Positions 20,379-31,526 of a stretch of DNA of 64,000 bases are shown here, in pieces; the first letter of the stretch is position 1; each line of letters begins with the position of its first letter. The stretch is taken from contig NW_020825479.1 of NCBI RefSeq assembly GCF_003286085.1, positions 1 through 64,000 on the forward strand. Reading direction: 5' to 3'. The notes beneath the pieces are model-generated. The model saw only the letters and a program-made list of their open reading frames with translations, made no database searches and was not told the DNA's origin. The stretch comes from Drosophila persimilis (taxonomy: Eukaryota > Arthropoda > Insecta > Diptera > Drosophilidae). The translations under genes were made by a program, and so were the position numbers.

Positions 20379-21698
20379 ATGGACTGGCTTACGATCTGCG
20401 CTAAAGTTTGCACTCTAAGAGCAGAATTCGATAAGTCATACAAATGCTTAACGCAGAACAGACCTACACAAAATAGTACGGTCATTAAACATACAACTAA
20501 TTTGGTAAACATATATAATGAGGTCAGAGAACTTTTTCTAGAGAACAGACAAAGACTTACTGATATACATTGGTTTCAAGCTACAGACGTCTTCAAACGT
20601 CTAAGGGAACGATTAGTATTCGTTAAAGAAAAATTCAATCTAGACATACACATCCCAAATCTTCTAAACACAGCTGCGACATATATACCAGCTGTAGAAT
20701 CGGAATCAAGGCCAATAAGTCCCAGGCCCCCGAATGTAAAAAATATTATCATTATATCGGAAGACGATTCTCGATCAAATAGATCGAACCATCCGGTGAA
20801 CGACGACAAACCGTCGACTAGTTCAGCAAACAGCGTGGTTGGGCAAGAACCAACCGCAATGGCAGACGAAACAATTGCCCAACGGGCATATATCAAAGAT
20901 ATTTCGCACGCCATTCCGGAATTTAATGGACAGAAACTCCATTTACAAAGATTCATTACGGCAGTCAAATTGGTCAATCTAACGAACGGACCATACGAAA
21001 ATTTAGCTATAGAAGTAATTAAATCAAAAGTAATAGGAACTACATTGTATAAAATACGAGATGAAACCACCATTAGCGCAATAATAAAGAAATTGCAAGA
21101 CACTATTGTCGGAGAGTCATCAGATGTTATAAAGGCTAAAATGGCAAAAGTATGCCAAAAAGGCAAAACAGCCGCCCAATTCACAACAGAGATTGATGAT
21201 ATGAGAAAACTTCTAGAAGCATCATACATTGATGAGGGTTTGCCAGCGGAACACGCCGATAAGTTCAGCTGCAAAGAGGCCATTAGTACAATGGTTAAAA
21301 ATTGCGAGCACGGCAGACTGAAAACAATACTAGAAGCAGGCACATTCCCAACAATGAATGATGCCGTAGCAAAATATATACAGTGTAGTACAGAGATGAC
21401 TGGTAGTGCAAGTTCAATATTGTACACCAGACAAGGACAAGTCTACCGCGGTAGTAACTTTCGAGGTAACTATCGTGGTGGAGGAAATGGTCGTGGTTAC
21501 AACCACAACCATATTTACAACAACAGTAATTATAATAACAATAGAGGTCGTGTTGGCTATAGGGGAAATAACCGTAATAACGGTGGAACCTATAACAACC
21601 AAAGATACAATAGCAATGGAAACACACGACAGAACAATGTTCGTGTTACCCAGACAGCTTCGGGAAACTCCCAAGATCCTTTAGATACACTAAATTAA
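20379..21698 (+). CDS. 412-like Gag, copy C
   Basis: Complete 439-residue Gag. It keeps the tyrosine codon that is a stop in copy B, so B's stop arose after the B/C duplication. Confidence 0.87.
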   Translation: MDWLTICAKVCTLRAEFDKSYKCLTQNRPTQNSTVIKHTTNLVNIYNEVRELFLENRQRLTDIHWFQATDVFKRLRERLVFVKEKFNLDIHIPNLLNTAATYIPAVESESRPISPRPPNVKNIIIISEDDSRSNRSNHPVNDDKPSTSSANSVVGQEPTAMADETIAQRAYIKDISHAIPEFNGQKLHLQRFITAVKLVNLTNGPYENLAIEVIKSKVIGTTLYKIRDETTISAIIKKLQDTIVGESSDVIKAKMAKVCQKGKTAAQFTTEIDDMRKLLEASYIDEGLPAEHADKFSCKEAISTMVKNCEHGRLKTILEAGTFPTMNDAVAKYIQCSTEMTGSASSILYTRQGQVYRGSNFRGNYRGGGNGRGYNHNHIYNNSNYNNNRGRVGYRGNNRNNGGTYNNQRYNSNGNTRQNNVRVTQTASGNSQDPLDTLN

Positions 21699-21700
21699 AA

Positions 21701-23210
21701 AATCCAGCGGTTCACACAATCAACCTCAATCTCAATATATTCGTGGCATTCCTCAATTCTAAAACAGGAAAACAACTTACATTCCTTATAGATACAGGTG
21801 CAAATATATCACTATTAAAAGCAAATTCAGATGTCTTTAACGACATTCAAACAAAAAATAAAATAGATATTCAAGGAATAGGGGAAGGTATAATAACATC
21901 CCAAGGCCTTGCCCTAATAGAGCTACAGACAGATAAGTACATAATTCCACACAATTTACATTTAGTTAATCAGAATTTTGCAATTCCGTGTGATGGAATA
22001 ATAAGCATTGTTTTCATAAAACAATTAAAATAGACTAATAGACTTTAAACCTGCAGAGGATTGGTTAATAATACGACCAAATAATATAAAAATTAAAATT
22101 TATGTTCCAATAACATACAGTTCTGGTAACAATACAATTCTTCTACCAGCAAGATCACAAGTTGTCAGAAAAATAGAATTAACGTCCGATATAGAAACCA
22201 TATTGATCCCAAACCAGGAAATTCAACCTGGTATTTATGTAGCAAATACAATAACTTCAAAAAATAATACATTTGTCCGATTGCTGAATACAACCAGTAC
22301 CAACCAATTAGTACATATAAATAACATACAATATGAACCACTTTCGAATTACAAGGTAATTCAAACAACTCAAAAAATCCGAGAAAAAACTGTCATAGCT
22401 GAATTAAGCAAACATTTCCCAGTACAATTCAAGAAGCAATTAACTAAACTATGCACCAATTTTAGTGACGTATTCGGGCTTGAAACCGAATCAATCACAA
22501 CAAATAATTTTTATAAACAGAAATTGAGATTGAGGGATGACGAACCTATATATATAAAGAACTATCGAAGTCCGCATAGCCAAGTTGAGGAAATTAAAAA
22601 ACAAGTAGGAAAATTAATCAACGACAATATTGTCGAACCATCCGTATCAGAATACAACAGCCCACTTCTACTTGTCCCAAAGAAAGCCCTTCCGGGTTCA
22701 GAACAAAAGAAATGGCGATTAGTAGTTGACTATCGTCAAATAAACAAAAAACTCCTGGCCGACAAATTTCCACTACCTAGAATTGATGACATTTTGGATC
22801 AACTAGGTAGAGCAAAGTATTTCTCATGCCTTGACTTAATGTCAGGTTTTCATCAAATCGAACTAGAAGAAAGTTCGCGAAATATAACGTCTTTTTCAAC
22901 GAGCAATGGCTCATATCGCTTCACGCGACTACCATTTGGTTTAAAAATAGCGCCGAATTCATTTCAAAGAATGATGACTATAGCATTCTCTGGACTTGAA
23001 GCTTCGCAAGCCTTCCTGTATATGGACGATCTAATAGTCATGGGTTGTTCCGAAAAACATATGCTTAAAAACTTAACAGATATTTTTGAGATATGTAGGA
23101 AACACAACCTAAAATTACATCCACAAAAATGTTCATTTTTTATGCATGAAGTGACCTTTCTTGGTCATAAATGCACAGATAAAGGAATCTTGCCAGATGA
23201 CAAGAAATAT
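21701..23210 (+). pseudogene. 412-like protease-RT fragment, copy C
   Basis: As copy B: protease, shared stop at 22031-22033, then RT open from about 22203 through 'YMDD' to the junction at about 23211. Confidence 0.88.
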
Positions 23211-23227
23211 GAGAGAAAATCATCACC

Positions 23228-23488
23228 ATGGGTTGGTTCGGCTCTGACGATAGTCAGACCAAAGACAATACGGCCAATGTGGTCAATAATGTCAAAATAA
23301 TAGACCACAGGGATGATCTCAATGCACTCTGGTTATTACTTCTGATTTTAACCATTGTCAGTGTTTTACAATTCCTTTTAACATTGTATGTAAAACATAA
23401 TAAGATAATTAAAAAGAGATATATGAGTAGGGCAAACAATTTAGATAGAGTTAAAAAAAAAAAAAAAATTGGTCTCAACGACCCCTAG
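23228..23488 (+). CDS. smORF1, copy D, with read-through C-terminus
   Basis: Same 75 residues as B and C, but one T of the stop codon is missing before the A-run (about 23451). The frame therefore reads on for 11 residues (KKKKKIGLNDP). Confidence 0.6.
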   Translation: MGWFGSDDSQTKDNTANVVNNVKIIDHRDDLNALWLLLLILTIVSVLQFLLTLYVKHNKIIKKRYMSRANNLDRVKKKKKIGLNDP

Positions 23489-23575
23489 GAGCATAATAGA
23501 GCTCGAATACATGTACATGGGTACATTTCAGTTAGAATTCCCGCCTTTAATATATTGTTACAAAGAAAAAATAAA

Positions 23576-23884
23576 ATGTCTCGTAGAACGGCAGCAGCCA
23601 TTAGGGCTACCCACGATAGGAATGAAAATTTCGAATATAGAGCTAAAGCAATCTTAGCCGCATTCCCCAATCCAATTAGCATATACGAGTTCGAATACTC
23701 ATATATGAACGAATATAATTTACCTTTTTCACCACTAATTCATTGTGATGCCACACAAAAGGGTATCGTATTATCAACCATACCCGGCATCCTCGTAAAC
23801 AGCCAAATAATAGAAAATGAAATTCTAGGAAGAATTGTGATTGCTAATGTTAGATTGTCTTCCAATCGGAATGGACAACATTAA
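23576..23884 (+). CDS. smORF2, copy D
   Basis: Full 102-residue version with an intact upstream region. It differs from copy A by an Ala for Thr in 'AILAAF'. It ends ten bases before gag. Confidence 0.6.
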   Translation: MSRRTAAAIRATHDRNENFEYRAKAILAAFPNPISIYEFEYSYMNEYNLPFSPLIHCDATQKGIVLSTIPGILVNSQIIENEILGRIVIANVRLSSNRNGQH

Positions 23885-23893
23885 AAAACACAT

Positions 23894-25213
23894 ATGGACT
23901 GGCTTACGATCTGCGCTAAAGTTTGCACTCTAAGAGCAGAATTCGATAAGTCATACAAATGCTTAACGCAGAACAGACCTACACAAAATAGTACGGTCAT
24001 TAAACATACAACTAATTTGGTAAACATATATAATGAGGTCAGAGAACTTTTTCTAGAGAACAGACAAAGACTTACTGATATACATTGGTTTCAAGCTACA
24101 GACGTCTTCAAACGTCTAAGGGAACGATTAGTATTCGTTAAAGAAAAATTCAATCTAGACATACACATCCCAAATCTTCTAAACACAGCTGCGACATATA
24201 TACCAGCTGTAGAATCGGAATCAAGGCCAATAAGTCCCAGGCCCCCGAATGTAAAAAATATTATCATTATATCGGAAGACGATTCTCGATCAAATAGATC
24301 GAACCATCCGGTGAACGACGACAAACCGTCGACTAGTTCAGCAAACAGCGTGGTTGGGCAAGAACCAACCACAATGGCAGACGAAACAATTGCCCAACGG
24401 GCATATATCAAAGATATTTCGCACGCCATTCCGGAATTTAATGGACAGAAACTCCATTTACAAAGATTCATTACGGCAGTCAAATTGGTCAATCTAACGA
24501 AAGGACCATACGAAAATTTAGCTATAGAAGTAATTAAATCAAAAGTAATAGGAACTACATTGTATAAAATACGAGATGAAACCACCATTAGCGCAATAAT
24601 AAAGAAATTGCAAGACACTATTGTCGGAGAGTCATCAGATGTTATAAAGGCTAAAATGGCAAAAGTATGCCAAAAAGGCAAAACAGCCGCCCAATTCACA
24701 ACAGAGATTGATGATATGAGAAAACTTCTAGAAGCATCATACATTGATGAGGGTTTGCCAGCGGAACACGCCGATAAGTTCAGCTGCAAAGAGGCCATTA
24801 GTACAATGGTTAAAAATTGCGAGCACGGCAGACTGAAAACAATACTAGAAGCAGGCACATTCCCAACAATGAATGATGCCGTAGCAAAATATATACAGTG
24901 TAGTACAGAGATGACTGGTAGTGCAAGTTCAATATTGTACACCAGACAAGGACAAGTCTACCGCGGTAGTAACTTTCGAGGTAACTATCGTGGTGGAGGA
25001 AATGGTCGTGGTTACAACCACAACCATATTTACAACAACAGTAATTATAATAACAATAGAGGTCGTGTTGGCTATAGGGGAAATAACCGTAATAACGGTG
25101 GAACCTATAACAACCAAAGATACAATAGCAATGGAAACACACGACAGAACAATGTTCGTGTTACCCAGACAGCTTCGGGAAACTCCCAAGATCCTTTAGA
25201 TACACTAAATTAA
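23894..25213 (+). CDS. 412-like Gag, copy D
   Basis: Complete 439 residues. It is the gag that belongs to the longest pol in the array. Capsid-like centre, Gly/Arg/Asn-rich tail, no zinc knuckle. Confidence 0.88.
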   Translation: MDWLTICAKVCTLRAEFDKSYKCLTQNRPTQNSTVIKHTTNLVNIYNEVRELFLENRQRLTDIHWFQATDVFKRLRERLVFVKEKFNLDIHIPNLLNTAATYIPAVESESRPISPRPPNVKNIIIISEDDSRSNRSNHPVNDDKPSTSSANSVVGQEPTTMADETIAQRAYIKDISHAIPEFNGQKLHLQRFITAVKLVNLTKGPYENLAIEVIKSKVIGTTLYKIRDETTISAIIKKLQDTIVGESSDVIKAKMAKVCQKGKTAAQFTTEIDDMRKLLEASYIDEGLPAEHADKFSCKEAISTMVKNCEHGRLKTILEAGTFPTMNDAVAKYIQCSTEMTGSASSILYTRQGQVYRGSNFRGNYRGGGNGRGYNHNHIYNNSNYNNNRGRVGYRGNNRNNGGTYNNQRYNSNGNTRQNNVRVTQTASGNSQDPLDTLN

Positions 25214-25215
25214 AA

Positions 25216-27777
25216 AATCCAGCGGTTCACACAATCAACCTCAATCTCAATATATTCGTGGCATTCCTCAATTCTAAAACAGGAAAACAACTTACATTCC
25301 TTATAGATACAGGTGCCAATATATCACTATTAAAAGCAAATTCAGATGTCTTTAACGACATTCAAACAAAAAATAAAATAGATATTCAAGGAATAGGGGA
25401 AGGTATAATAACATCCCAAGGCCTTGCCCTAATAGAGCTACAGACAGATAAGTACATAATTCCACACAATTTACATTTAGTTAATCAGCATTTTGCAATT
25501 CCGTGTGATGGAATAATAGGCATTGATTTCATAAAACAATTAAACTGCCTAATAGACTTAAAACCTGCAGAGGATTGGTTAATAATACGACCAAATAATA
25601 TAAAAATTAAAATTTATGTTCCAATAACATACAGTTCTGGTAACAATACAATTCTTCTACCAGCAAGATCACAAGTTGTCAGAAAAATAGAATTAACGTC
25701 CGATATAGAAACCATATTGATCCCAAACCAGGAAATTCAACCTGGTATTTATGTAGCAAATACAATAACTTCAAAAAATAATACATTTGTCCGATTGCTG
25801 AATACAACCAGTACCAACCAATTAGTACATATAAATAACATACAATATGAACCACTTTCGAATTACAAGGTAATTCAAACAACTCAAAAAATCCGAGAAA
25901 AAACTGTCATAGCTGAATTAAGCAAACATTTCCCAGTACAATTCAAGAAGCAATTAACTAAACTATGCACCAATTTTAGTGACGTATTCGGGCTTGAAAC
26001 CGAATCAATCACAACAAATAATTTTTATAAACAGAAATTGAGATTGAGGGATGACGAACCTATATATATAAAGAACTATCGAAGTCCGCATAGCCAAGTT
26101 GAGGAAATTAAAAAACAAGTAGGAAAATTAATCAACGACAATATTGTCGAACCATCCGTATCAGAATACAACAGCCAACTTCTACTTGTCCCAAAGAAAG
26201 CCCTTCCGGGTTCAGAACAAAAGAAATGGCGATTAGTAGTTGACTATCGTCAAATAAACAAAAAACTCCTGGCCGACAAATTTCCACTACCTAGAATTGA
26301 TGACATTTTGGATCAACTAGGTAGAGCAATGTATTTCTCATGCCTTGACTTAATGTCAGGTTTTCATCAAATCGAACTAGAAGAAAGTTCGCGAAATATA
26401 ACGTCTTTTTCAACGAGCAATGGCTCATATCGCTTCACGCGACTACCATTTGGTTTAAAAATAGCGCCGAATTCATTTCAAAGAATGATGACTATAGCAT
26501 TCTCTGGACTTGAAGCTTCGCAAGCCTTCCTGTATATGGACGATCTAATAGTCATGGGTTGTTCCGAAAAACATATGCTTAAAAACTTAACAGATATTTT
26601 TGAGATATGTAGGAAACACAACCTAAAATTACATCCACAAAAATGTTCATTTTTTATGCATGAAGTGACCTTTCTTGGTCATAAATGCACAGATAAAGGA
26701 ATCTTGCCAGATGACAAGAAATATGACGTCATCAAAAACTATCCAGTCCCACATGATGCGGACAGCGCTAGACGATTTATTGCATTTTGCAATTATTATA
26801 GACGTTTTATTAAAAACTTCGCCGACTATTCCCGGCACATAACTAGATTATGTAAAAAGAATGTCCCCTTTGAGTGGTCAACTGAATGTCAAAATGCATT
26901 CCAATATTTAAAAGATAAACTTATGGAACCCACTCTGTTACAGTACCCAGATTTTCAGAAAGAATTTTGCATAATCACCGATACTAGTAAACAAGCATGT
27001 GGAGCGGTTTTAACTCAAAACCATAACGGACTCCAACTTGCATTAGCATATGCATCATGTTCATTCACCATAGGTGAAAGTAACAAAAGTACTACAGAAC
27101 AGGAATTAGCAGCAATTCATTGGGCAATTACCCATTTTCGACCATATATCTATGGTAAACACTTTACAGTAAAAACGGATCACAGACCACTAACATACCT
27201 ATTTTCAATGGTCAATACCAGCTCAAAACTCACACGAATGCGGCTCGAATTAGAAGAATACGACTTTACAGTCGAGTATCTAAAGGGTAAAGATAATCAT
27301 GTAGCAGATGCGTTATCAAGAATAACCATCACAGACCTGAAAAACATACAAAAAACGAATAAAGTCCTGAAAGTCACTACCAGGCAACAGAGTAGACAGA
27401 AATCCTGCGCAGGAAAAGAACAAATATAATTGCCTAGGCAATCTCTAACAAAAGCTTCAAAGCCCAACGTATATGAAGTCATCAACAATGACGAAGTACG
27501 TAAAGTAGTAACCTTGCATGTAAATAATAATTTATGTTTTTTCAAACATGGAAAAAAAATTACTGCAAGATATGATGTTGGCGATTTGTATACTAATGGA
27601 ACCCTTGACTTAGGTCAGTTTTTCCAAAGGCTTGAAACGCAAGCCGGTAAACAAAAAATCAGCCAACTCAAAGTGGCACCGTGGGAAAATATCTTTGAAT
27701 ACATTTCAATAGATAATTTTAAAAATATGGGCAATAAAATATTACGAACAATAAGAGTAGCCGGTGACCCTAATTAA
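25216..27777 (+). pseudogene. 412-like protease-RT-RNase H, copy D
   Basis: Main pol frame: protease 'LIDTGANISLLK', RT with 'YMDDLIVMG', RNase H ('CIITDTSKQACGAVLTQN', 'TEQELAAIHWA', 'TDHRPLTYL') and the chromodomain-free linker. A TAA at 27427-27429 interrupts the frame after 'GKEQI'; the same frame continues to 27777. A frameshift near the A-runs at 27775-27790 then separates the integrase. RT has Gln for the Pro seen in the other copies at 'NSQLLLVPKK', and Met for Lys in 'RAMYFSC'. Confidence 0.9.
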
Positions 27778-27779
27778 AA

Positions 27780-28535
27780 ATGAAAAAAAAAGAAGCAATA
27801 CTGTCTACATTACATGATGATCCCATACAAGGAGGACATACAGGCATAACAAAAACCTTGGCCAAGGTCAAAAGACATTATTTTTGGAAAGGTATGACTA
27901 AAGAAATAACCAATTACATACGAAAATGTCCAAAATGCCAAAAAGCTAAAGTAACCAAGCACACAATAACTCCATTGACTATTACAGAAACACCATACAT
28001 GGCTTTTGATAGGGTAATAGTGGATACGATCGGTCCACTTCCTAAATCAGAACTAGGAAATGAATATGCAGTCACCTTAATATGTGACCTGACAAAATAC
28101 CTTGTTGCCATACCTATTAGAAACAAAAGTGCAAATACAGTAGCTAAAGCTATTTTTGAAAATTTTATTCTAAAGTACGGTCCAATGAAGACGTTCATTA
28201 CGGACATGGGAACAGAATATAAAAATTCAATAATTGAAGACTTATGTAAAAATCTAAACATCAAAAACATAACTTCTACTGCACATCATCACCAGACTGT
28301 AGGAACCGTGGAGCGAAGCCACAGAACATTTAACGAGTTCATACGCTCATACATCTCAGCTGACAAATCAGATTGGGATGTATGGCTGCAATACTTCGTA
28401 TATTGTTTTAATACAACCCCCTCTATGGCACATGATTATTGTCCATATGAGCTAGTTTTCGGTAAGACTTCAAACTTACCAGTTCAATTTAATACTATAG
28501 ATAGAATAGCACCTCTATATAACATAGATGATTAC
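27780..28535 (+). pseudogene. 412-like integrase, copy D, N-terminal part
   Basis: HHCC zinc region 'GGHTGITKTLAKVKRHYFW...CPKCQKAK'. The catalytic core has Asp in 'IVDTIGPLP', Asp in 'FITDMGTEYKN' and Glu in 'VERSHRTFNEF'. The frame is open from 27780 until BEL2 interrupts it after 'NIDDY'; it continues at 34582. Confidence 0.9.
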
Positions 28536-28852
28536 TGTTGCGTGACCTTCCATCCATGGCCACAATTATTAGTTATAGATGGAATTATGAATTATGAAGT
28601 CTAGTGTAAGTTAGGCTAGGGCAAAGCGGGAGCGCAATAAAAGCTCGCTCTCTCGCTCTTGGCGAATTCGCCCCGCTTTTCCACCGTAGGATAGCTAGAG
28701 TAAGAGATTTGAATTGTGAAGAAAATATAGTTGTTCGCCAACCTTGAAATAGATCGAGCGTATCAAGTTTTTCGCCCCGCCAAATAAATAATTTAAATTA
28801 CAGCCACCCAAAGTTTTCGGTAACTGATTAGAAAAACTCTTCTAATATTTCA
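28536..28852 (+). repeat. BEL2 5' LTR
   Basis: 317 bp beginning TGTTGCGTGACC and ending TTTCA. It holds a GC-rich inverted-repeat stretch with CGCTCTCTCGCTC. Confidence 0.92.
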
Positions 28853-28871
28853 TGGCGCCCCCGGGTGGACT
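28853..28871 (+). promoter_or_regulatory. BEL2 primer-binding site, tRNA-Asn type
   Basis: TGGCGCCCCCGGGTGGACT directly follows the LTR and is complementary to the 3' end of tRNA-Asn. Confidence 0.8.
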
Positions 28872-29400
28872 GTAAAGTGAATTATAGGCAACAAAAAACA
28901 AGTGACAGTGACACAAGAAATTGCAGTATACATATGCAAACATATTCGTTGCCCGCGTCGTGTGTGTGTGCAATCGGCAATCAATTTTTTTGTAAAATAT
29001 CATCGCGTCGGTCGCGCAAACAATAATTTTTATGCAATTCTGCTACCGCCGAGGGATGCCCTGCGAAAAAGACAGGAAAGTAGCAGTTGGATTCAAAAAT
29101 CCAAAAGAGGAATCAGAGGTATTTGTGCAGAAAATTGAAGGCTGAGCAAAAGACATTCAGATCTCTCTTTGAGGTGTCTTGTGCTGAAAACATTGCACAT
29201 CGCCTTCAATTCTAGGCACAGACGTATGATACATATATAGTAGAGCTTGATTGCATGCATTTTGTTAGTAATTGCATAAATACATTGCATACATACATAC
29301 ATATCGACCCAAACAGACATACATATGTGAACCGCTATTTGGACGCAACAGTTATATGTACATACATACATACATCTTTCGTTTACTGCAATCACTGTCG
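28872..29400 (+). other. BEL2 leader
   Basis: No convincing gene. It holds GTGTGTGTG and TACATACATACATA microsatellites (about 28960 and 29280-29375). The gag frame is open from roughly 29380, but I see no ATG that clearly starts it. Confidence 0.5.
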
Positions 29401-31526
29401 CAGAAAAAAGTAAATCCACTCTTGAAGACTTAAAGATTAAGCTCAAAAGTAGAGTAAAAAGCACTCGCCGCTTAGAGGATCGATTAGATCAAGGGTCGAT
29501 TCCTTTGCAATTACCGGAATTACAATGTAGATTAGATTGTTTGAATGCTTCAATTGAAAAGGCTAACCATTTGCAGGAGCAAATCGAGGATATAACAGGT
29601 GATGATGCATATGCAGCCGAGTTGGAAGAGCTGATAATTGTCACCAAAGGAAAGATAATGTCGCTTATCGCCGCCTTTGATGCAGCAAGCGAGACGAAGC
29701 CAGTGTCTTCTTCAGCCCCAACTCATGCTAGACTTCCGAAATTGGCATTACCCAAATTTAGTGGTAAACACTCGGAATTCAAAAATTTCATTAGCCTTTT
29801 TGAAAGACTAGTCCATAGCGACAACAGCATACCGGTGATCGAAAAATTTAATCATTTGATTTCGTGCCTCTCTGATGAAGCATTTGGAACAATAAAGGCG
29901 TTCCAAGTCACCGAGGCAAATTATGAAAAGGCCATGGCTGGCCTAAAACGAGTGTATGACAACGATTATTTGATTTTCACGAATAATATTTCCACATTGT
30001 TCAATCTGCCGAGAATGTCGCATCAATCTGCATCATCTCTAAGAACTCTAATCGATACTGTTTCGTCGATTTACGGATCGTTACTGTCGATCGGAGATGA
30101 TACAACAATTTCGAATGCAATGCTCATTCATCTCGTTTTAAACAGAGTCGACCCAGTGACGAAACAAAAGTGGGATGAACAGCTTACTTATGAGAAGTTG
30201 CCGCTTTGGTCCGACTTTGAGAAAGTCTTGAATCGTCGATACCAGCATCTGTCTGCTGAAGAATCGACCAAGCCAAGGCAAGACAAAGTCATGCCAAGCA
30301 AGCAACATAATCGCAGTTCATTTGCTTGTTCTTCCACTTCCACCAACAGTAGAACTCAGCAAACTTGTAGCTACTGCAATTCAGGAGACCATGTAGTGTC
30401 AAATTGCCCTCCATTTTCGCGTCTCTCGGTGATGCAAAGGTTTGAGTTTGCTAAGTCGGCATTCCTATGCATTAATTATCTGCGATAAGGCCACGCTGTT
30501 GTAAAATGCAAAGCCAATAAATGTCGAGTGTGCAGCCGCTCACATCATACATTATTGCATCGATACACAGTGTCGGCTAATAGTCTCGCGTTGCCACCAC
30601 CCCAAGAGAGTCCTTCTCCTCCATCAAATCAGAATCAACCTTCCACGTCACATGTTTTGCATGCGACAGCGTTGGACAGGGTAATTCTGGCTACGTCGAT
30701 CGTAAGCGTCCGAACTAAGAGCGGTGAACACATTCTGGCCAGAGCTCTGCTCGACTCTGGATCACAAACAAATTTCATTACCGAGGACCTCGCTAATCGC
30801 TTACAGATCCGTAAAGAGGAGTCCTGTATTAACTTGCTTGGAATTGGTGAATCTAATTCTCAAGTAAAGGATAAAATACACACAGTGGTGAAGTCGCGAA
30901 TAAATGGTAGTGAGTTCTCCTTTGATTTTTGGATCCTGAAATCAATTTCAGGTTATCACCCTGACCAGTCAGTGAATGTGACTGACTGGCGAATCCCAGA
31001 GAACCTACCACTGGCAGACCCTTATTTCTACAAGCCACAAAGAATAGATATGTTAATTGGAGCAGAATCGTTCTTTGAATTATTAGCTGTTGGTCAAATT
31101 AAACAAGGTCCTGACTTTCCAACTCTTCAGAAAACCCTTCTTGGTTGGGTTGTGTCGGGAAAATATGTTTCCAGGAGTTCTGCTCCTCAAATTACAAACA
31201 GTTTGAGTTGCAGTGAAGAGTTGCTAGTATCCATCGATAGGACCTTGAAAAAGTTTTGGTCACTGGAAGAAATGCCATCTACCAAGAAAATTGCCACACC
31301 TGAGCACAAGCTATGTGAAGAACACTATAGTAAGACGACTCAGGTACTATCATCAGGTCGGTTCGAAGTAAGGCTCCCGTTTAAATCAGATCCAAATTGT
31401 TTAGGCAACTCCTTTGAGGTTGCGAAACGGCGGTTTTTGTCGCTTGAAAGACGATTGCATCGTGACCCTGAGTTGAAGAAAATGTACTTGGAATTCATGG
31501 AAGAGTACCTCATCAGTGTGTTCTGA
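29400..31526 (+). pseudogene. BEL2 Gag-protease-RT N-terminal region, with stop and deletion
   Basis: Gag region ('LPKLALPKFSGKHSEFKNF') with Cys-His knuckle 'CSYCNSGDHVVSNC'. An in-frame TAA at 30486-30488 lies inside the second knuckle, where an Arg codon is expected. After it come 'CRVCSRSHHTLLH' and the protease 'LLDSGSQTNFITED'. At about 31510, after 'EEYL', a deletion with a frame change joins to 'HQCVLRP', leading to a stop at 31524-31526. Confidence 0.88.

Larger units (their letters stand above)
10625..26726 (+). repeat. Four-fold internal tandem amplification (A-D) of the 412-like element
   Basis: A block from the smORF1 leader (TGAGAGAAAATC at 10625) to the RT codons around 'DDKKYD' is repeated. 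Units B and C are 3353 and 3352 bp long; A is longer because of H1 and the mariner. Junctions at about 16506, 19858 and 23211 all join '...AAATA' of RT to 'GAGAAAATC' of the leader through a shared TGA. D alone continues into the rest of pol. Confidence 0.93.

Noticed and set aside
28536..28852. Possibility that the BEL2 LTR was a gene promoter region or host sequence
   Set aside because: Matched by an LTR 5.7 kb away with TG...CA ends, a target duplication and a tRNA-Asn primer site.
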